64,000 bases of DNA from Bradyrhizobium cajani (GCF_009759665.1 NZ_WQNE01000026.1:63686-127685); one strand, 5' to 3'; positions 44,673 through 53,125 are shown, counted from the stretch's first letter. Numbers and translations: made by a program. Notes: generated by a model not told the origin, from the sequence alone.

Positions 44673-46295
44673 TCAATTCTCCTCGCCGCTTGCGCCTTCG
44701 CGCAGGTCCGGCTTGATCACGTCGTCCGGCAGCGCATGTGCCACGGGCTGCGGAGTGCCTGCGATTTCCGGGCCGACCTCGCGGCCGCGGGCGCGGATCA
44801 GGCGTTCGTAGGCCGAGACGAGCGTGATGTAGGGGCTGACCCAGATCCAGCCGTCGCGGGTGAACAGCTGGACGTCGAAATGCAGGTGCATCGAGGTGCC
44901 CGCGGGATGGTCGAGATAGTTCGAGACCACGCCGATCTTCTCGCCTTCGGTGACGATGCGGCCGCTGACGAGACCATCGGCATTCATCGTCTGCGGGTTC
45001 ATGTGCATGTAACGGAAACGGATGTGCTCGGTGCGGCTGTTGACCTCGAGCGTGGCGGCCTGGTCCCTGGCGGAGCGGATCACGATCGCATCGCGGACCG
45101 CGACGACGGCGCGCTGCTTGGGATCGCAGGGGGCGCGGCCTTCGCCGGGCGGCGGGCAGTCGGCGGCGCGGATATCCTCGCCCTGATGGCCGTAGCCGCC
45201 CGCGCATTGCCAGACCTCGAAGCTGCGGGACTCGCAGAAATTGTCGCGCCAGGGGTAGGCGGTCGGACCGTCACTCCTGTCGCGCTTGCCGTAGGATTGC
45301 GAGCGCACGAACGCCGGCGCCTTTTCGAGCGGGAAGCGGATCTGCGCATAGGCCATCGCGTCGGGATGGCCGCCCTGCTTGCGGTAGCCGGTGTTCGGGA
45401 TGATATCGCCACTCGGCCGATAGCTGAAATCTGCCGAGCGTCCGGCGGGACGGTCGAGGACGCTGGAGGCAACGTCCATCAGAGGCCGCATGCGCTGGCC
45501 GCCCGCGACCCGCAGCGCCTTCAGGAAGCGCTCGGCGACGGGATAGGCTTCCTTGCAGGCGAGCCGCCGCGGCTTTGCCACGCTGTCGAGGCACTGGATC
45601 GACACCACATAGGCGACGCCGAAACGTGTGAAGGCGTAGCGCACATAGCCTTCGCGGATGAACCTGCGCAGGTCCGGATAGGTTGCCGCGAGCGGTTTGA
45701 CGGGCTCGCCCTTGCCGCCGGTGGGATCGGCGATGTCGTAGACCAGCGCCGAGCCCGTGATCTGCACCTCGACCGCCCTTGCGAACACGCGGCTCGGCAT
45801 GCCGTCGCCGGCGCCGGGCTCGAACGAGAAGCTCGCGCTGTACCCGGCGGGGCCGGCGTCGAACAGGTCGACGGGATTGAAATCAGCCTGATAGCGCGAC
45901 AGCGGCAGGCTTTGCGGCGCACCGCTACGCTGCGCCTCGAGGTAGGCGGCGGCGTCGAATGGCAGCAGAACAGGCACGGCGCTGCGCGCGATGCCGGTGA
46001 AGAACTGCGAGGAGACGCCGTTGAGCTGCACCAGCGCCGGAATCGCGCGCGGATCGTAGCGCGGCACCGAGCGGCGGGGCGCAAAGATGAAGTCGCCGGC
46101 GACCTGGGGGCGGCTGTTGATCTCGGTGCGGAGCTGGTCGAGCGCTGCGCGCCAATCGACGCGCAGAGCCGTGAGGGAGGGGCTGCGGAATTCGTCTGCC
46201 GCGAGCGAAGTGGTGGTGAGGAGCGAAAGCGACGCCAGGAGCAGCGAGACGAAGCGGAAACCTGTCCTAACCACTGCCTCGCCCCCCGGCGGCAC
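44673..46295 (-). CDS. exported M23-family metallopeptidase
   Basis: This 540-aa protein has a signal peptide (FVSLLLASLSLLTTTSLAADEF, cleavage near residue 33). A long N-terminal domain (roughly 40-370) of unknown fold is followed by the LytM/M23 peptidase domain. Zn ligands are visible as GYGHQGEDIRAAD (H-x3-D) near 375 and SMHLHFDVQLF (H-x-H) near 480. It probably cleaves peptidoglycan cross-bridges in the periplasm. GTG 46295 is the long start; GTG 46274 is an alternative. It lies just after efp on the same strand. Confidence 0.85.
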   Translation of the reverse strand: MPPGGEAVVRTGFRFVSLLLASLSLLTTTSLAADEFRSPSLTALRVDWRAALDQLRTEINSRPQVAGDFIFAPRRSVPRYDPRAIPALVQLNGVSSQFFTGIARSAVPVLLPFDAAAYLEAQRSGAPQSLPLSRYQADFNPVDLFDAGPAGYSASFSFEPGAGDGMPSRVFARAVEVQITGSALVYDIADPTGGKGEPVKPLAATYPDLRRFIREGYVRYAFTRFGVAYVVSIQCLDSVAKPRRLACKEAYPVAERFLKALRVAGGQRMRPLMDVASSVLDRPAGRSADFSYRPSGDIIPNTGYRKQGGHPDAMAYAQIRFPLEKAPAFVRSQSYGKRDRSDGPTAYPWRDNFCESRSFEVWQCAGGYGHQGEDIRAADCPPPGEGRAPCDPKQRAVVAVRDAIVIRSARDQAATLEVNSRTEHIRFRYMHMNPQTMNADGLVSGRIVTEGEKIGVVSNYLDHPAGTSMHLHFDVQLFTRDGWIWVSPYITLVSAYERLIRARGREVGPEIAGTPQPVAHALPDDVIKPDLREGASGEEN

Positions 46296-46314
46296 CTGTC
46301 GCTCGATCCCTCGC

Positions 46315-46881
46315 TCAGTCCTTGGCTCGCTCGGAGTAAGAGCCGTCTTCGGTCATCACCACGACACGGGTGCCGACCGAGATGTGCGGCGGCACGGTGG
46401 TGCGCACGCCGTTGGAGAGCACCGCGGGCTTGTAGGAGGAGGAGGCGGTCTGGCCCTTGGTCACGGGTTCGGTCTCGACCACTTCAAGGGTCACGCGCTG
46501 CGGCAGCGCGATCGACACCGGATTGGTGTCGTGCATGGACAGCTTGACCGTCATGCTTTCCTGAAGGTAGGCGGCCGAGTCGCCGACGACGTCCTTGGAG
46601 ACCTGGACCTGGTCGTAGGTCTCCGGGTTCATGAAGTGGAAGCCGTCGCCATCTTCATACAGGAAGGTGTAGTTGCGTTCTTCGATCGTGGCCTTTTCGA
46701 CCTGGTCGGTGGTCTTGTAGCGCTCGGAGATCTTTACCCCGTCCGAGATTCGGCGCATTTCGATCTGGCTGACCGGCGTGCCCTTGCCGGGATGGATGTT
46801 CTCGGCGCTCACGACGACATAGAGCTTGCCGTCTTGCTCGATCACGTTGCCTTTGCGAATAGAACTGGCGATGACTCTCAA
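46315..46881 (-). CDS. efp: elongation factor P
   Basis: Relieves ribosome stalling at polyproline stretches. The 188-aa protein has the three-domain tRNA-mimic pattern and the modifiable lysine Lys33 in the loop IHPGKGTPVSQIEMR (the PGKG type, the target of beta-lysylation). It is divergent from epmA and epmB, which make and attach the lysyl group, across a 162-bp promoter region. EpmC, the hydroxylase in enteric bacteria, is not seen in the window. Confidence 0.96.
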   Translation of the reverse strand: MRVIASSIRKGNVIEQDGKLYVVVSAENIHPGKGTPVSQIEMRRISDGVKISERYKTTDQVEKATIEERNYTFLYEDGDGFHFMNPETYDQVQVSKDVVGDSAAYLQESMTVKLSMHDTNPVSIALPQRVTLEVVETEPVTKGQTASSSYKPAVLSNGVRTTVPPHISVGTRVVVMTEDGSYSERAKD

Positions 46882-47043
46882 AGCTATATTTCCTGCTTGC
46901 TTGGCCCGGCACCGGCCAGGACGTGGTCAAATCGATGGGGGTCTTGGGGCCTCAAATCGGACCTCGGCGCCCGTTTCGGGCCGCAACATACGCATTTTGT
47001 CGTTGAATGCCAGCATTTTGCTGGTCTGCCGGGCGGTCGGTTA

Positions 47044-48096
47044 ATGGCTGGGGACAAGCCCATCTCACCGTTCTGGTCGCCCGGCCGGCACCTTGACCGG
47101 CGGCCCTTCCTCCAGGCGCGGGGGGCCGTTACCGGGGCTCTACGGGGCTTTTTCGTCGAGCAAGGCTTCGTCGAGGTCGAAACCTCCGTCCTCCAGGTCT
47201 CCCCGGGCAACGAGACCCATCTGCACGCCCCCCGGACCGAGATCATGCGGCCCGACGGCAGCAGGGCGCCCCGCTATTTGCGGACATCGCCGGAATTTGC
47301 CTGCAAGAAGCTCCTGGCGGCCGGCGAGCCCCGGATTTTCGAGTTTGCCCGGGTGTTCCGGGACCGCGAGCGCGGCGATCTGCATCTACCGGAATTCACC
47401 ATGCTGGAATGGTACCGGGCCGGTGCGCCCTATGACGCCATCATGGCCGATTGCGTCGTGGTGATCGCCCGTGCCGCGCAGGCGACCGGGATCGGCATGT
47501 TCTCCTTCCGCGGCCGGACCGCCGATCCCTTCGCAGAGCCGGAACTTCTGACTGTCGCGGGCGCCTTCGAGCGGTTCGCCGGCATCGACCTGTTGTCGAC
47601 AATCTCGGGTGGGGAGGGTAACCGTGCCGCGCTTGCCCAGGCGGCCTCCGGCAAGGTCCGCATCGCCGCGGATGACACCTGGTCGGACATTTTCAGCAAG
47701 GTCCTGGTCGAGCATGTCGAGCCGCATCTGGGGCAGGGGCGTTTGACGATCCTGTTCGAATACCCATCTCCAGAGGCGGCGCTGGCGCGGGTGAAAGCGG
47801 GTGATCCGCGGGTCGCGGAGCGGTTCGAGGTTTACGCCTGCGGTGTCGAGCTTGCGAACGGCTTTGGTGAGCTGACAGACGCCGAGGAGCAGCGCCGCCG
47901 ATTCACGGAATCGATGGCGGAGAAGCAGCGCCGCTATGGCGAGGCCTATCCGCTGGACGAGGACTTTCTGGCCGCGGTTGCCGAAATGCCGGAGGCAAGC
48001 GGCGTGGCGCTCGGCTTCGATCGTCTGGTGATGCTGGCGAGCGGCGCAACACGAATTGATCAGGTGGTGTGGACGCCGCCTGCGGGTGAGACATGA
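47044..48096 (+). CDS. epmA: EF-P lysine-attaching enzyme (GenX/PoxA-type)
   Basis: A paralogue of class II lysyl-tRNA synthetase that attaches (R)-beta-lysine to EF-P. The 350 aa lack the anticodon-binding domain, so it is a free-standing catalytic core. Motifs are QGFVEVETSVLQVSPGNETHL, motif 2 FEFARVFRDRERGDLHLPEFTMLEWYR (quoted part RVFRDRERGDLHLPEF) and motif 3 GVALGFDRLVM near the C-terminus. ATG 47044 begins the conserved fold; longer frames run through the efp promoter. It overlaps epmB (ATGA). Confidence 0.94.
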   Translation: MAGDKPISPFWSPGRHLDRRPFLQARGAVTGALRGFFVEQGFVEVETSVLQVSPGNETHLHAPRTEIMRPDGSRAPRYLRTSPEFACKKLLAAGEPRIFEFARVFRDRERGDLHLPEFTMLEWYRAGAPYDAIMADCVVVIARAAQATGIGMFSFRGRTADPFAEPELLTVAGAFERFAGIDLLSTISGGEGNRAALAQAASGKVRIAADDTWSDIFSKVLVEHVEPHLGQGRLTILFEYPSPEAALARVKAGDPRVAERFEVYACGVELANGFGELTDAEEQRRRFTESMAEKQRRYGEAYPLDEDFLAAVAEMPEASGVALGFDRLVMLASGATRIDQVVWTPPAGET

Positions 48097-49187
48097 CGAA
48101 GACCAACCTTGCACGCACCTTGCGCGAGCCGGCCGAGCTTGTCGCCGAAGGCCTCGCGCCTGCCGCGGCCCTGCCGGCGCTCGAGCGCGTCGCCGCGCGG
48201 TACGCGGTTGCGATCACGCCGGCGCTCGTTGAGTTGATCGATACAGCTGACCCAGATGATCCTATCGCGCGTCAATTTGTGCCGAGTGCAAACGAGTTGG
48301 AGATGCAGCCGGGCGAGAATGCCGATCCGATCGGCGATCACCCGCACTCGCCGGTTCCCGGGATCGTGCATCGCTATCCCGATCGCGTGCTGTTCAAGCT
48401 CGTCCACGTCTGCGCGGTCTATTGCCGCTTCTGCTTCCGCCGCGAGATGGTCGGCCCCGGCAAGGACAATGCGCTGTCGGACAGTGCCTATCGCGCGGCG
48501 ATCGATTACATCCGTTCGCATGGCGAGATCTGGGAAGTGATCCTCACCGGCGGCGATCCCCTGATGCTGTCGCCGCGGCGGATGAGCGAGATCATGGCCG
48601 ATCTCGCCGGCATCGATCACGTCAAGGTCATCCGCCTCCACACGCGCGTGCCGGTGGCCGAGCCCGCACGCATCAGCGACCAGATGGTCGCGGCCCTGAG
48701 GGTCGAGGGCGCGACCACCTGGGTCGCGGTACATGCCAACCATGCGCGGGAACTGACCGAGACGGCGCGCGCGGCCTGCGCGCGCCTCGTCGATGCCGGG
48801 ATTCCCATGGTGAGCCAGTCCGTGCTTTTGCGCGGGGTCAATGACAACATCGCGGCTTTGTCGGATTTGATGCGAGCTTTCGTCGAATGCCGGATCAAGC
48901 CCTATTACCTGCATCACGGCGATCTCGCGCCGGGCACCGCGCATCTGCGCACGACGCTGGAGCAGGGGCAGGACTTGATGCGGCAGTTGCGCGGAAGGGT
49001 GTCCGGCCTGTGTCAGCCTGACTATGTCATCGATATTCCCGGCGGTGCCGGCAAGTCGCCGGTCGGGCCGAATTACGTGTTGGTGGCACAAAATACCGCA
49101 CCCGACGCGCGTGATGCGGAATCGGAAACGCGCTATCGTATCGTGGACTATTGCGGCGACGTTCACCTCTATCCGCCCGAGACCTGA
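48093..49187 (+). CDS. epmB: EF-P lysine 2,3-aminomutase-type radical SAM enzyme
   Basis: Converts (S)-alpha-lysine to (R)-beta-lysine for EF-P modification. This 364-aa radical SAM protein has the iron-sulphur motif VCAVYCRFCFRREMVG (C-x3-C-x2-C) near residue 110. PLP and SAM-binding segments appear in EVILTGGDPLMLSPRR, with HGDLAPGTAHLR near the C-terminus. It is 4 bp overlapped with epmA, so the two are translationally coupled and encode successive steps. A general lysine 2,3-aminomutase would be longer. Confidence 0.94.
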   Translation: MTKTNLARTLREPAELVAEGLAPAAALPALERVAARYAVAITPALVELIDTADPDDPIARQFVPSANELEMQPGENADPIGDHPHSPVPGIVHRYPDRVLFKLVHVCAVYCRFCFRREMVGPGKDNALSDSAYRAAIDYIRSHGEIWEVILTGGDPLMLSPRRMSEIMADLAGIDHVKVIRLHTRVPVAEPARISDQMVAALRVEGATTWVAVHANHARELTETARAACARLVDAGIPMVSQSVLLRGVNDNIAALSDLMRAFVECRIKPYYLHHGDLAPGTAHLRTTLEQGQDLMRQLRGRVSGLCQPDYVIDIPGGAGKSPVGPNYVLVAQNTAPDARDAESETRYRIVDYCGDVHLYPPET

Positions 49188-49232
49188 GCGGTGACCTGGA
49201 ACATGCCGCCCCTTGAGGAATGGAGGAGCAGA

Positions 49233-49487
49233 ATGAAGAAGATCATCGTGGCCGCTTCGCTCGCGGTCTTGCTCGGCGGCACGGCGCTCGCGCAGACCGG
49301 CGGCACCAAGGGATCGACATCAGGCGGTGCGAGCTCCGGATCGGTATTGCCGGCGCCGGTCGGTCATCGCCAACCGCGTGCCAGTGACGTGCCGAGCGAG
49401 AAGAATCTGAGCGACCCGAACAATCCCGTGAACAAGGAAGACGCGGCGCTCGACAAGAAGATCAAGAGCATCTGCCGCGGCTGCTGA
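49233..49487 (+). CDS. small exported hypothetical protein
   Basis: This 84-aa protein has a clear Sec signal peptide (MKKIIVAASLAVLLGGTALA|Q). The mature part is Gly/Ser-rich at first, then charged (VPSEKNLSDPNNPVNKEDAA), and ends in a CxxxC-like SICRGC. There is no known family. ATG 49233 has a strong GGAGGAG upstream. It follows epmB by 45 bp and may share its transcript, but a functional connection is not indicated. Confidence 0.72.
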   Translation: MKKIIVAASLAVLLGGTALAQTGGTKGSTSGGASSGSVLPAPVGHRQPRASDVPSEKNLSDPNNPVNKEDAALDKKIKSICRGC

Positions 49488-49495
49488 TTGCTTTC

Positions 49496-49624
49496 ACCTC
49501 TCCCGAAGGGAGAGGTCGGATCGCATCGAAGATGCGATCCGGGTGAGGGGTTACAGTCTCACCGAACGCTGCAGCCCTCACCCGGATTGCTGCGCAATCC
49601 GACCTCTCCCCGTCGGGGAGAGGT
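49496..49624. repeat. dispersed palindromic repeat, family C
   Basis: About 129 bp of nested inverted repeats. The outer pair is ACCTCTCCCGAAGGGAGAGGT and ACCTCTCCCCGTCGGGGAGAGGT (shortened here to their ACCTCTCC cores), with an inner pair ATCCGGGTGAGGG / CCCTCACCCGGAT and small hairpins at each end. It fills the gap between two convergent genes and could serve as a bidirectional transcription barrier. Confidence 0.88.
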
Positions 49625-49650
49625 AAGGAGCAAGCCGATCTCGTCGTGCC

Positions 49651-50736
49651 TCAAGCAGACCGCTCGTGCAGGCCCGCCCGCTGGGTGTTGCGGCGGATTT
49701 CGACTGCGTCCGCAAGCTGCTCGAGGACGCTTGCCGTGGTCGCCCAGTCGATGCAGCCGTCGGTGATGCTCTGGCCGTAGACGAGCGGCTTGGCCGGCAC
49801 CACGTCCTGGCGGCCGGCGACCAGATTGCTCTCGATCATCACGCCCATGATGCGGTTCTCGCCGCCGGAAATCTGGCCGGCGATGTCGGCCATGACCAGC
49901 GGCTGGTTCTCCGGCTTCTTGCTCGAATTGGCGTGGCTCGCATCGACCATCACCTGCGGTGCAACGCCCGATTTCGCCAGCTCAGTGCAGGCCGCCGCGA
50001 CGCTTTCCGCATCATAGTTCGGCTTGCTGCCGCCGCGCAGGATGATGTGGCAATCCTCGTTGCCCGCGGTCGAGGCGATCGCGGAGCGGCCGAGCTTGGT
50101 CACCGCCATGAAATGATGCGGATGCGAGGCCGATTTCACGGCATCCGCCGCGATGCGCACATTGCCGTCGGTGCCGTTCTTGAAGCCGACCGGACAGGAC
50201 AATCCCGAAGCCAGCTCGCGATGGATCTGGCTCTCGGTCGTACGCGCGCCGATCGCGGCCCAGGACACGAGGTCGGCGATGTATTGCGGCGTCGTCATGT
50301 CGAGGAATTCGGTGCCGGCAGGCAGGCCCAGATTGTTGACCGCCGACAGCACATTGCGCGCGAGCCGCAGGCCCTTGTTGATGTCGAAGCTGCCGTCGAG
50401 ATCGGGGTCGTTGATCAGGCCCTTCCAGCCGACGGTGGTGCGCGGCTTCTCGAAATAGACCCGCATCACGATCTCGAGCTGGTCGGCGAGGTCCTCGCGC
50501 AGCTTTGCGAGATGCTCGGCGTAGTCGAGCGCGGCCCTGGGGTCATGCACCGAGCACGGGCCGACCACGACCAGCAGGCGGTCGTCCTGGCCGGTGAGGA
50601 TGGCGTGGATCGCGTTGCGCGCCGCCATCACCACACGCGTCGCGGTGAGCGTGCGCGGGACCTCCCGCATCACCTCTTCCGGCGTGCTCAGCTCTTTCAG
50701 TTCGCGGATACGAAGATCGTCGGTCGTGCTCAGCAC
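49651..50736 (-). CDS. aroG: 3-deoxy-7-phosphoheptulonate (DAHP) synthase, class I
   Basis: First step of the shikimate pathway: PEP plus erythrose-4-phosphate gives DAHP. The 361 aa fits the AroF/G/H group. Motifs are VVGPCSVHDPRAAL near residue 62, the PEP-binding PVGFKNGTDGNVRIAADA near 185, and metal/substrate residues in DASHANSSKKPENQ near 265. The GTG start at 50736 has an AGGAG 10 bases upstream. The 5' leader (50737-50901) holds an aromatic-rich leader peptide and a terminator, indicating attenuation. Which amino acid feeds back on the enzyme itself is not deducible. Confidence 0.95.
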   Translation of the reverse strand: MLSTTDDLRIRELKELSTPEEVMREVPRTLTATRVVMAARNAIHAILTGQDDRLLVVVGPCSVHDPRAALDYAEHLAKLREDLADQLEIVMRVYFEKPRTTVGWKGLINDPDLDGSFDINKGLRLARNVLSAVNNLGLPAGTEFLDMTTPQYIADLVSWAAIGARTTESQIHRELASGLSCPVGFKNGTDGNVRIAADAVKSASHPHHFMAVTKLGRSAIASTAGNEDCHIILRGGSKPNYDAESVAAACTELAKSGVAPQVMVDASHANSSKKPENQPLVMADIAGQISGGENRIMGVMIESNLVAGRQDVVPAKPLVYGQSITDGCIDWATTASVLEQLADAVEIRRNTQRAGLHERSA

Positions 50737-50772
50737 GGCGGGCTCCTGTCTGTTTAGAACCTGCCGGCCAAT

Positions 50773-50797
50773 AAAAAAGCCGCCAGGTCTGGCGGCT
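50773..50797 (-). terminator. intrinsic terminator in the aroG leader (attenuator)
   Basis: In aroG orientation an 8-bp GC-rich stem (AGCCGCCA / TGGCGGCT, 4-nt loop) is followed directly by a run of six T (the first pairs in the stem). It ends 37 bases before the aroG start. The 5' arm (50789-50797) can alternatively pair with CTGGCGGC inside the leader peptide gene (50843-50850), which would stop terminator formation. Confidence 0.9.
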
Positions 50798-50820
50798 GTT
50801 CGGACGTTTGCTGCAATGTG

Positions 50821-50901
50821 TCAGATTGAGCGCGATCCTCCCGCCGCCAGCGAGCTGTCGTAGCTAAAGTACCAAAAATAGCTGGTGGCGACGGTGATCA
50901 T
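50821..50901 (-). CDS. aromatic-rich leader peptide of aroG
   Basis: A 26-codon frame (start ATG 50901, stop TGA 50821-50823) just upstream of the aroG terminator. Codons 8-14 read Y-F-W-Y-F-S-Y: three Tyr, two Phe and one Trp in seven codons, so scarcity of any aromatic amino acid could stall the ribosome. The first codons contain GCCACCAGC (50881-50889), which can pair with GCTGGCGGC (50843-50851; 8 of 9 bases) further on. No Shine-Dalgarno is needed if the transcript begins at the AUG, as the promoter position suggests. It acts in cis during translation; a role for the peptide itself is unknown. Confidence 0.88.
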   Translation of the reverse strand: MITVATSYFWYFSYDSSLAAGGSRSI

Positions 50902-50908
50902 GGCTGGC

Positions 50909-50937
50909 TCTATAGCGCAGACGTTTGGGGCTGTCAC
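50909..50937 (-). promoter_or_regulatory. promoter of the aroG leader
   Basis: A -35-like GTGACA (50932-50937) and a -10-like TATAGA (50909-50914) are separated by exactly 17 bp. The leader ATG starts 8 bases after the -10, so the predicted transcription start falls on or next to the A of the ATG, giving a leaderless message. Confidence 0.7.
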
Positions 50938-50969
50938 CCCCCAAAAGGCCTGCGAGGCGGCGATGCCGG

Positions 50970-51548
50970 TCAGGTGTTGCTCTTGCGCGCCGCCAGGGCC
51001 ATGCCGATCAGGGTCGCGCCTCCGAACAGGAGGTTGATACCGACGAGGACGCCGATCGCCCAATCCGCCGAGCTTGGCAGTCCCGCGATCACCATGAAGG
51101 AGATCGCGATGTCGACAAGGCCCGAGATCAGGAGCCACGACCAGCGCCCGCTGAGCTCACGGCGATGCTCCAGCGCATACATGATGGTGGCGACGCCTTC
51201 GGCGAGAAAGTAGGCACCGAGCACAATGGTCAGCGTCAGCACAGCCTGCATCGGGCGGGCCAGCAGTATCCCGCCGGCGAGCACCGCCAGAGCGGCGGAG
51301 ATCAGCGACCACCAGAAGCCTGGCGTGCTGCGCGCCCAGTAGGTCACGATCAATCCGCCGATGCCGCTGATCAGGAACATCCAGCCGAGAAAGATCGCGG
51401 TCGCAAGGCTCGCGAGCGGCGGCAGGATCAGCGCGGCAATTCCGAGAGCGGCGAGCAGGATGCCCTCGAACAGAAAAGCCTTCCAATGCGCTTTCACCGC
51501 CTGGCTCATCGCGGATTGCAACCGTGAAAGATCCTCGGGCGATGTCAT
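50970..51548 (-). CDS. HdeD-like (DUF308) membrane protein
   Basis: This 192-aa protein has six hydrophobic segments in three repeated pairs, the HdeD pattern: LLAALGIAALILPPLASLAT, FLGWMFLISGIGGLIVTYWA and AVLTLTIVLGAYFLAEGVAT. HdeD is tied to acid resistance in enteric bacteria; in rhizobia the role is unknown. It is transcribed towards the aroG leader and its stop lies 33 bp before the aroG promoter, so some read-through into aroG is possible. Confidence 0.87.
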   Translation of the reverse strand: MTSPEDLSRLQSAMSQAVKAHWKAFLFEGILLAALGIAALILPPLASLATAIFLGWMFLISGIGGLIVTYWARSTPGFWWSLISAALAVLAGGILLARPMQAVLTLTIVLGAYFLAEGVATIMYALEHRRELSGRWSWLLISGLVDIAISFMVIAGLPSSADWAIGVLVGINLLFGGATLIGMALAARKSNT

Positions 51549-51621
51549 GGTGGCCTCGATCTCGTGAGCAGCCGGTGCGTCTCAGTCTAGTACGTGCGCA
51601 CCGCGCTTGCCATCCCGCGGC

Positions 51622-52662
51622 TCAGCCGCCGCCGGGCGCCGATGAAAAACCCTCCGCACTGGTGCGGATGCGGTTGCGGCCGAGAATGTAGATCGCCGTT
51701 GTGACAATCAGAAGCGCAAGGCCGAGCAGGATCGAGGTCAGGCCGATCGGGATCAGGGCCAGCGTCAGATTACGCTCGGGGTTGATCAGCCAGTGATGAA
51801 TCGAGGTCAGCACGAAGGCGAGGCCGAGAAAGCCGACGCCGCCGCCGGCAAGCAGCAGCGCCCACATCCGGCGGAGCTGGCTGAGCCGCTCCCGGGCGAT
51901 GTCGGTCCGTGGCGCATGGTGGCGCGCGACACGCCGTACCAGGCGGATGGCGAAGGCGATCGAGCTGAAGCCGATCAGGAGGCTCGTGGCGCCCAGCCAC
52001 ATCCGGAGCGTCGGATCGAGGTCGGGCATCCGCTGCAAGGTCAGCAGCGGAAAGTCGAAGGCCGAATGCAGTGCGAGCGGGCCAGCGAAGATCAAGAGGC
52101 GACTGGAGAGACGGGCCCAGTCGCGATGGTGGCGGTTCGCACCCAGCGCCGTGCCGGCGCGGGCGATCGTGAGGTAGGCGCCGGCGATGATGCCGAGCGC
52201 GCCGTGGAACGGCACGGTGAGCACGCTGCGCAGGGCGGCCAGCGAGCGCCACATCTCGGCATGCTGGACGAGATAGGCGAGGTTCTCATAAGCGGCGAAG
52301 CCGAGGCCGACGGCGGCGCCATAGACCACGGTGTCCATCGGATTGGCGAAGGTCCGCCGCTTGGTCGAGGAGACCAGCACGATGGCGATGACCTTCACGG
52401 CTTCCTCCGGCAGCGCGACGCCGAAAACGGAGTGCATGGCAAGCGCTGCCCAGGGATCGTCCGGGGCTGCGACCATCTTGGCAAAGGGGGCGCGGGCGAG
52501 GCCGAGCAGCGAGATGCTGGCGGCGCCGAGCAGGAACGCGGTCCAGACCTGGGCCGGCGGTCCCGGGCGTTCCTCGGCGGCAATGACAAGCCACAGCATC
52601 AGCAGCGCCGGAGCGATGGCGGCAGTTCCGATGACGGTGGGTAATGCTTCAATCAGGTACAT
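51622..52662 (-). CDS. PrsW-family intramembrane protease homologue
   Basis: Polytopic membrane protein of 346 aa. The glutamate protease signature appears as ALPEEAVKVIAIV (EE motif near residue 86) and YGAAVGLGFAAYENLAYL near 115. A histidine in HGALGIIAGAYL (near 153) and in LALHSAFDFPL (near 202) completes the usual set. PrsW of Bacillus cleaves an anti-sigma factor in the membrane. No anti-sigma gene is nearby, so the target is unknown. Confidence 0.85.
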   Translation of the reverse strand: MYLIEALPTVIGTAAIAPALLMLWLVIAAEERPGPPAQVWTAFLLGAASISLLGLARAPFAKMVAAPDDPWAALAMHSVFGVALPEEAVKVIAIVLVSSTKRRTFANPMDTVVYGAAVGLGFAAYENLAYLVQHAEMWRSLAALRSVLTVPFHGALGIIAGAYLTIARAGTALGANRHHRDWARLSSRLLIFAGPLALHSAFDFPLLTLQRMPDLDPTLRMWLGATSLLIGFSSIAFAIRLVRRVARHHAPRTDIARERLSQLRRMWALLLAGGGVGFLGLAFVLTSIHHWLINPERNLTLALIPIGLTSILLGLALLIVTTAIYILGRNRIRTSAEGFSSAPGGG

Positions 52663-52975
52663 CGGCGCCGAAAATAGGTTCCCTTGATCTGCTTATCTAC
52701 GTCCACCGATGCGACCATGTGTCATGCGTAAGCTGTCGCGTCACTTAACAAGCAGGACAGCTTCAGTTCATCCGGGCCGATGGTATCGAATGCGAGCCCT
52801 ATCAATGGCATGACGGGGCCCGCTCGTCACCAATGGCAGCGATTGCGCATTTGGGATCGGATTGCGATTGTCCAGCGAGATCAAGGAAATGCGCCGGGAT
52901 CTTCGATTCACGATGCACGTGTGCAGCGGACGCGGCAGGTCTGCTCGGACGTCGCGGCGTGGCAGGCCGGCCTAG
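52663..52975. other. 313-bp intergenic region
   Basis: This lies between the PrsW-like gene start and the small membrane protein gene. Open frames here lack ribosome-binding sites and codon bias, and I see no RNA or repeat. It probably contains the prsW promoter. Confidence 0.4.
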
Positions 52976-53125
52976 TCACGCTTCCTTGTGCGGCGGTGGG
53001 GCGATGCAGCGATCCGGCGGGCGCAGCTGCTCCAGCTCCCAGAAGGCGCGCACGAGGCACGAGCCCAGGCAGAACACGATCAGCAGCAACAGAGCGACTT
53101 GATCGAAGGCGGCGACATCTGTCAT
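52976..53125 (-). CDS. small membrane protein (49 aa)
   Basis: A short frame beginning at ATG 53125 gives one hydrophobic helix, VALLLLIVFCLGSCLVRAFW (residues about 10-29), then a charged, Pro/Cys-containing tail. Single-pass proteins of this type are common, but no family is recognised. The frame is part of a longer one whose upstream part is arginine-rich and unlikely to be coding. Evidence is limited to the helix and its in-frame start. Confidence 0.45.
   Translation of the reverse strand: MTDVAAFDQVALLLLIVFCLGSCLVRAFWELEQLRPPDRCIAPPPHKEA

Noticed and set aside
46087..47043. Extension of epmA by over 300 codons upstream
   Set aside because: It runs antisense through efp and the promoter; the family length fits a start at 47044.
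49496..49624. CRISPR-like array
   Set aside because: The repeated units are inverted and nested, not direct repeats with spacers; it is a palindromic element.
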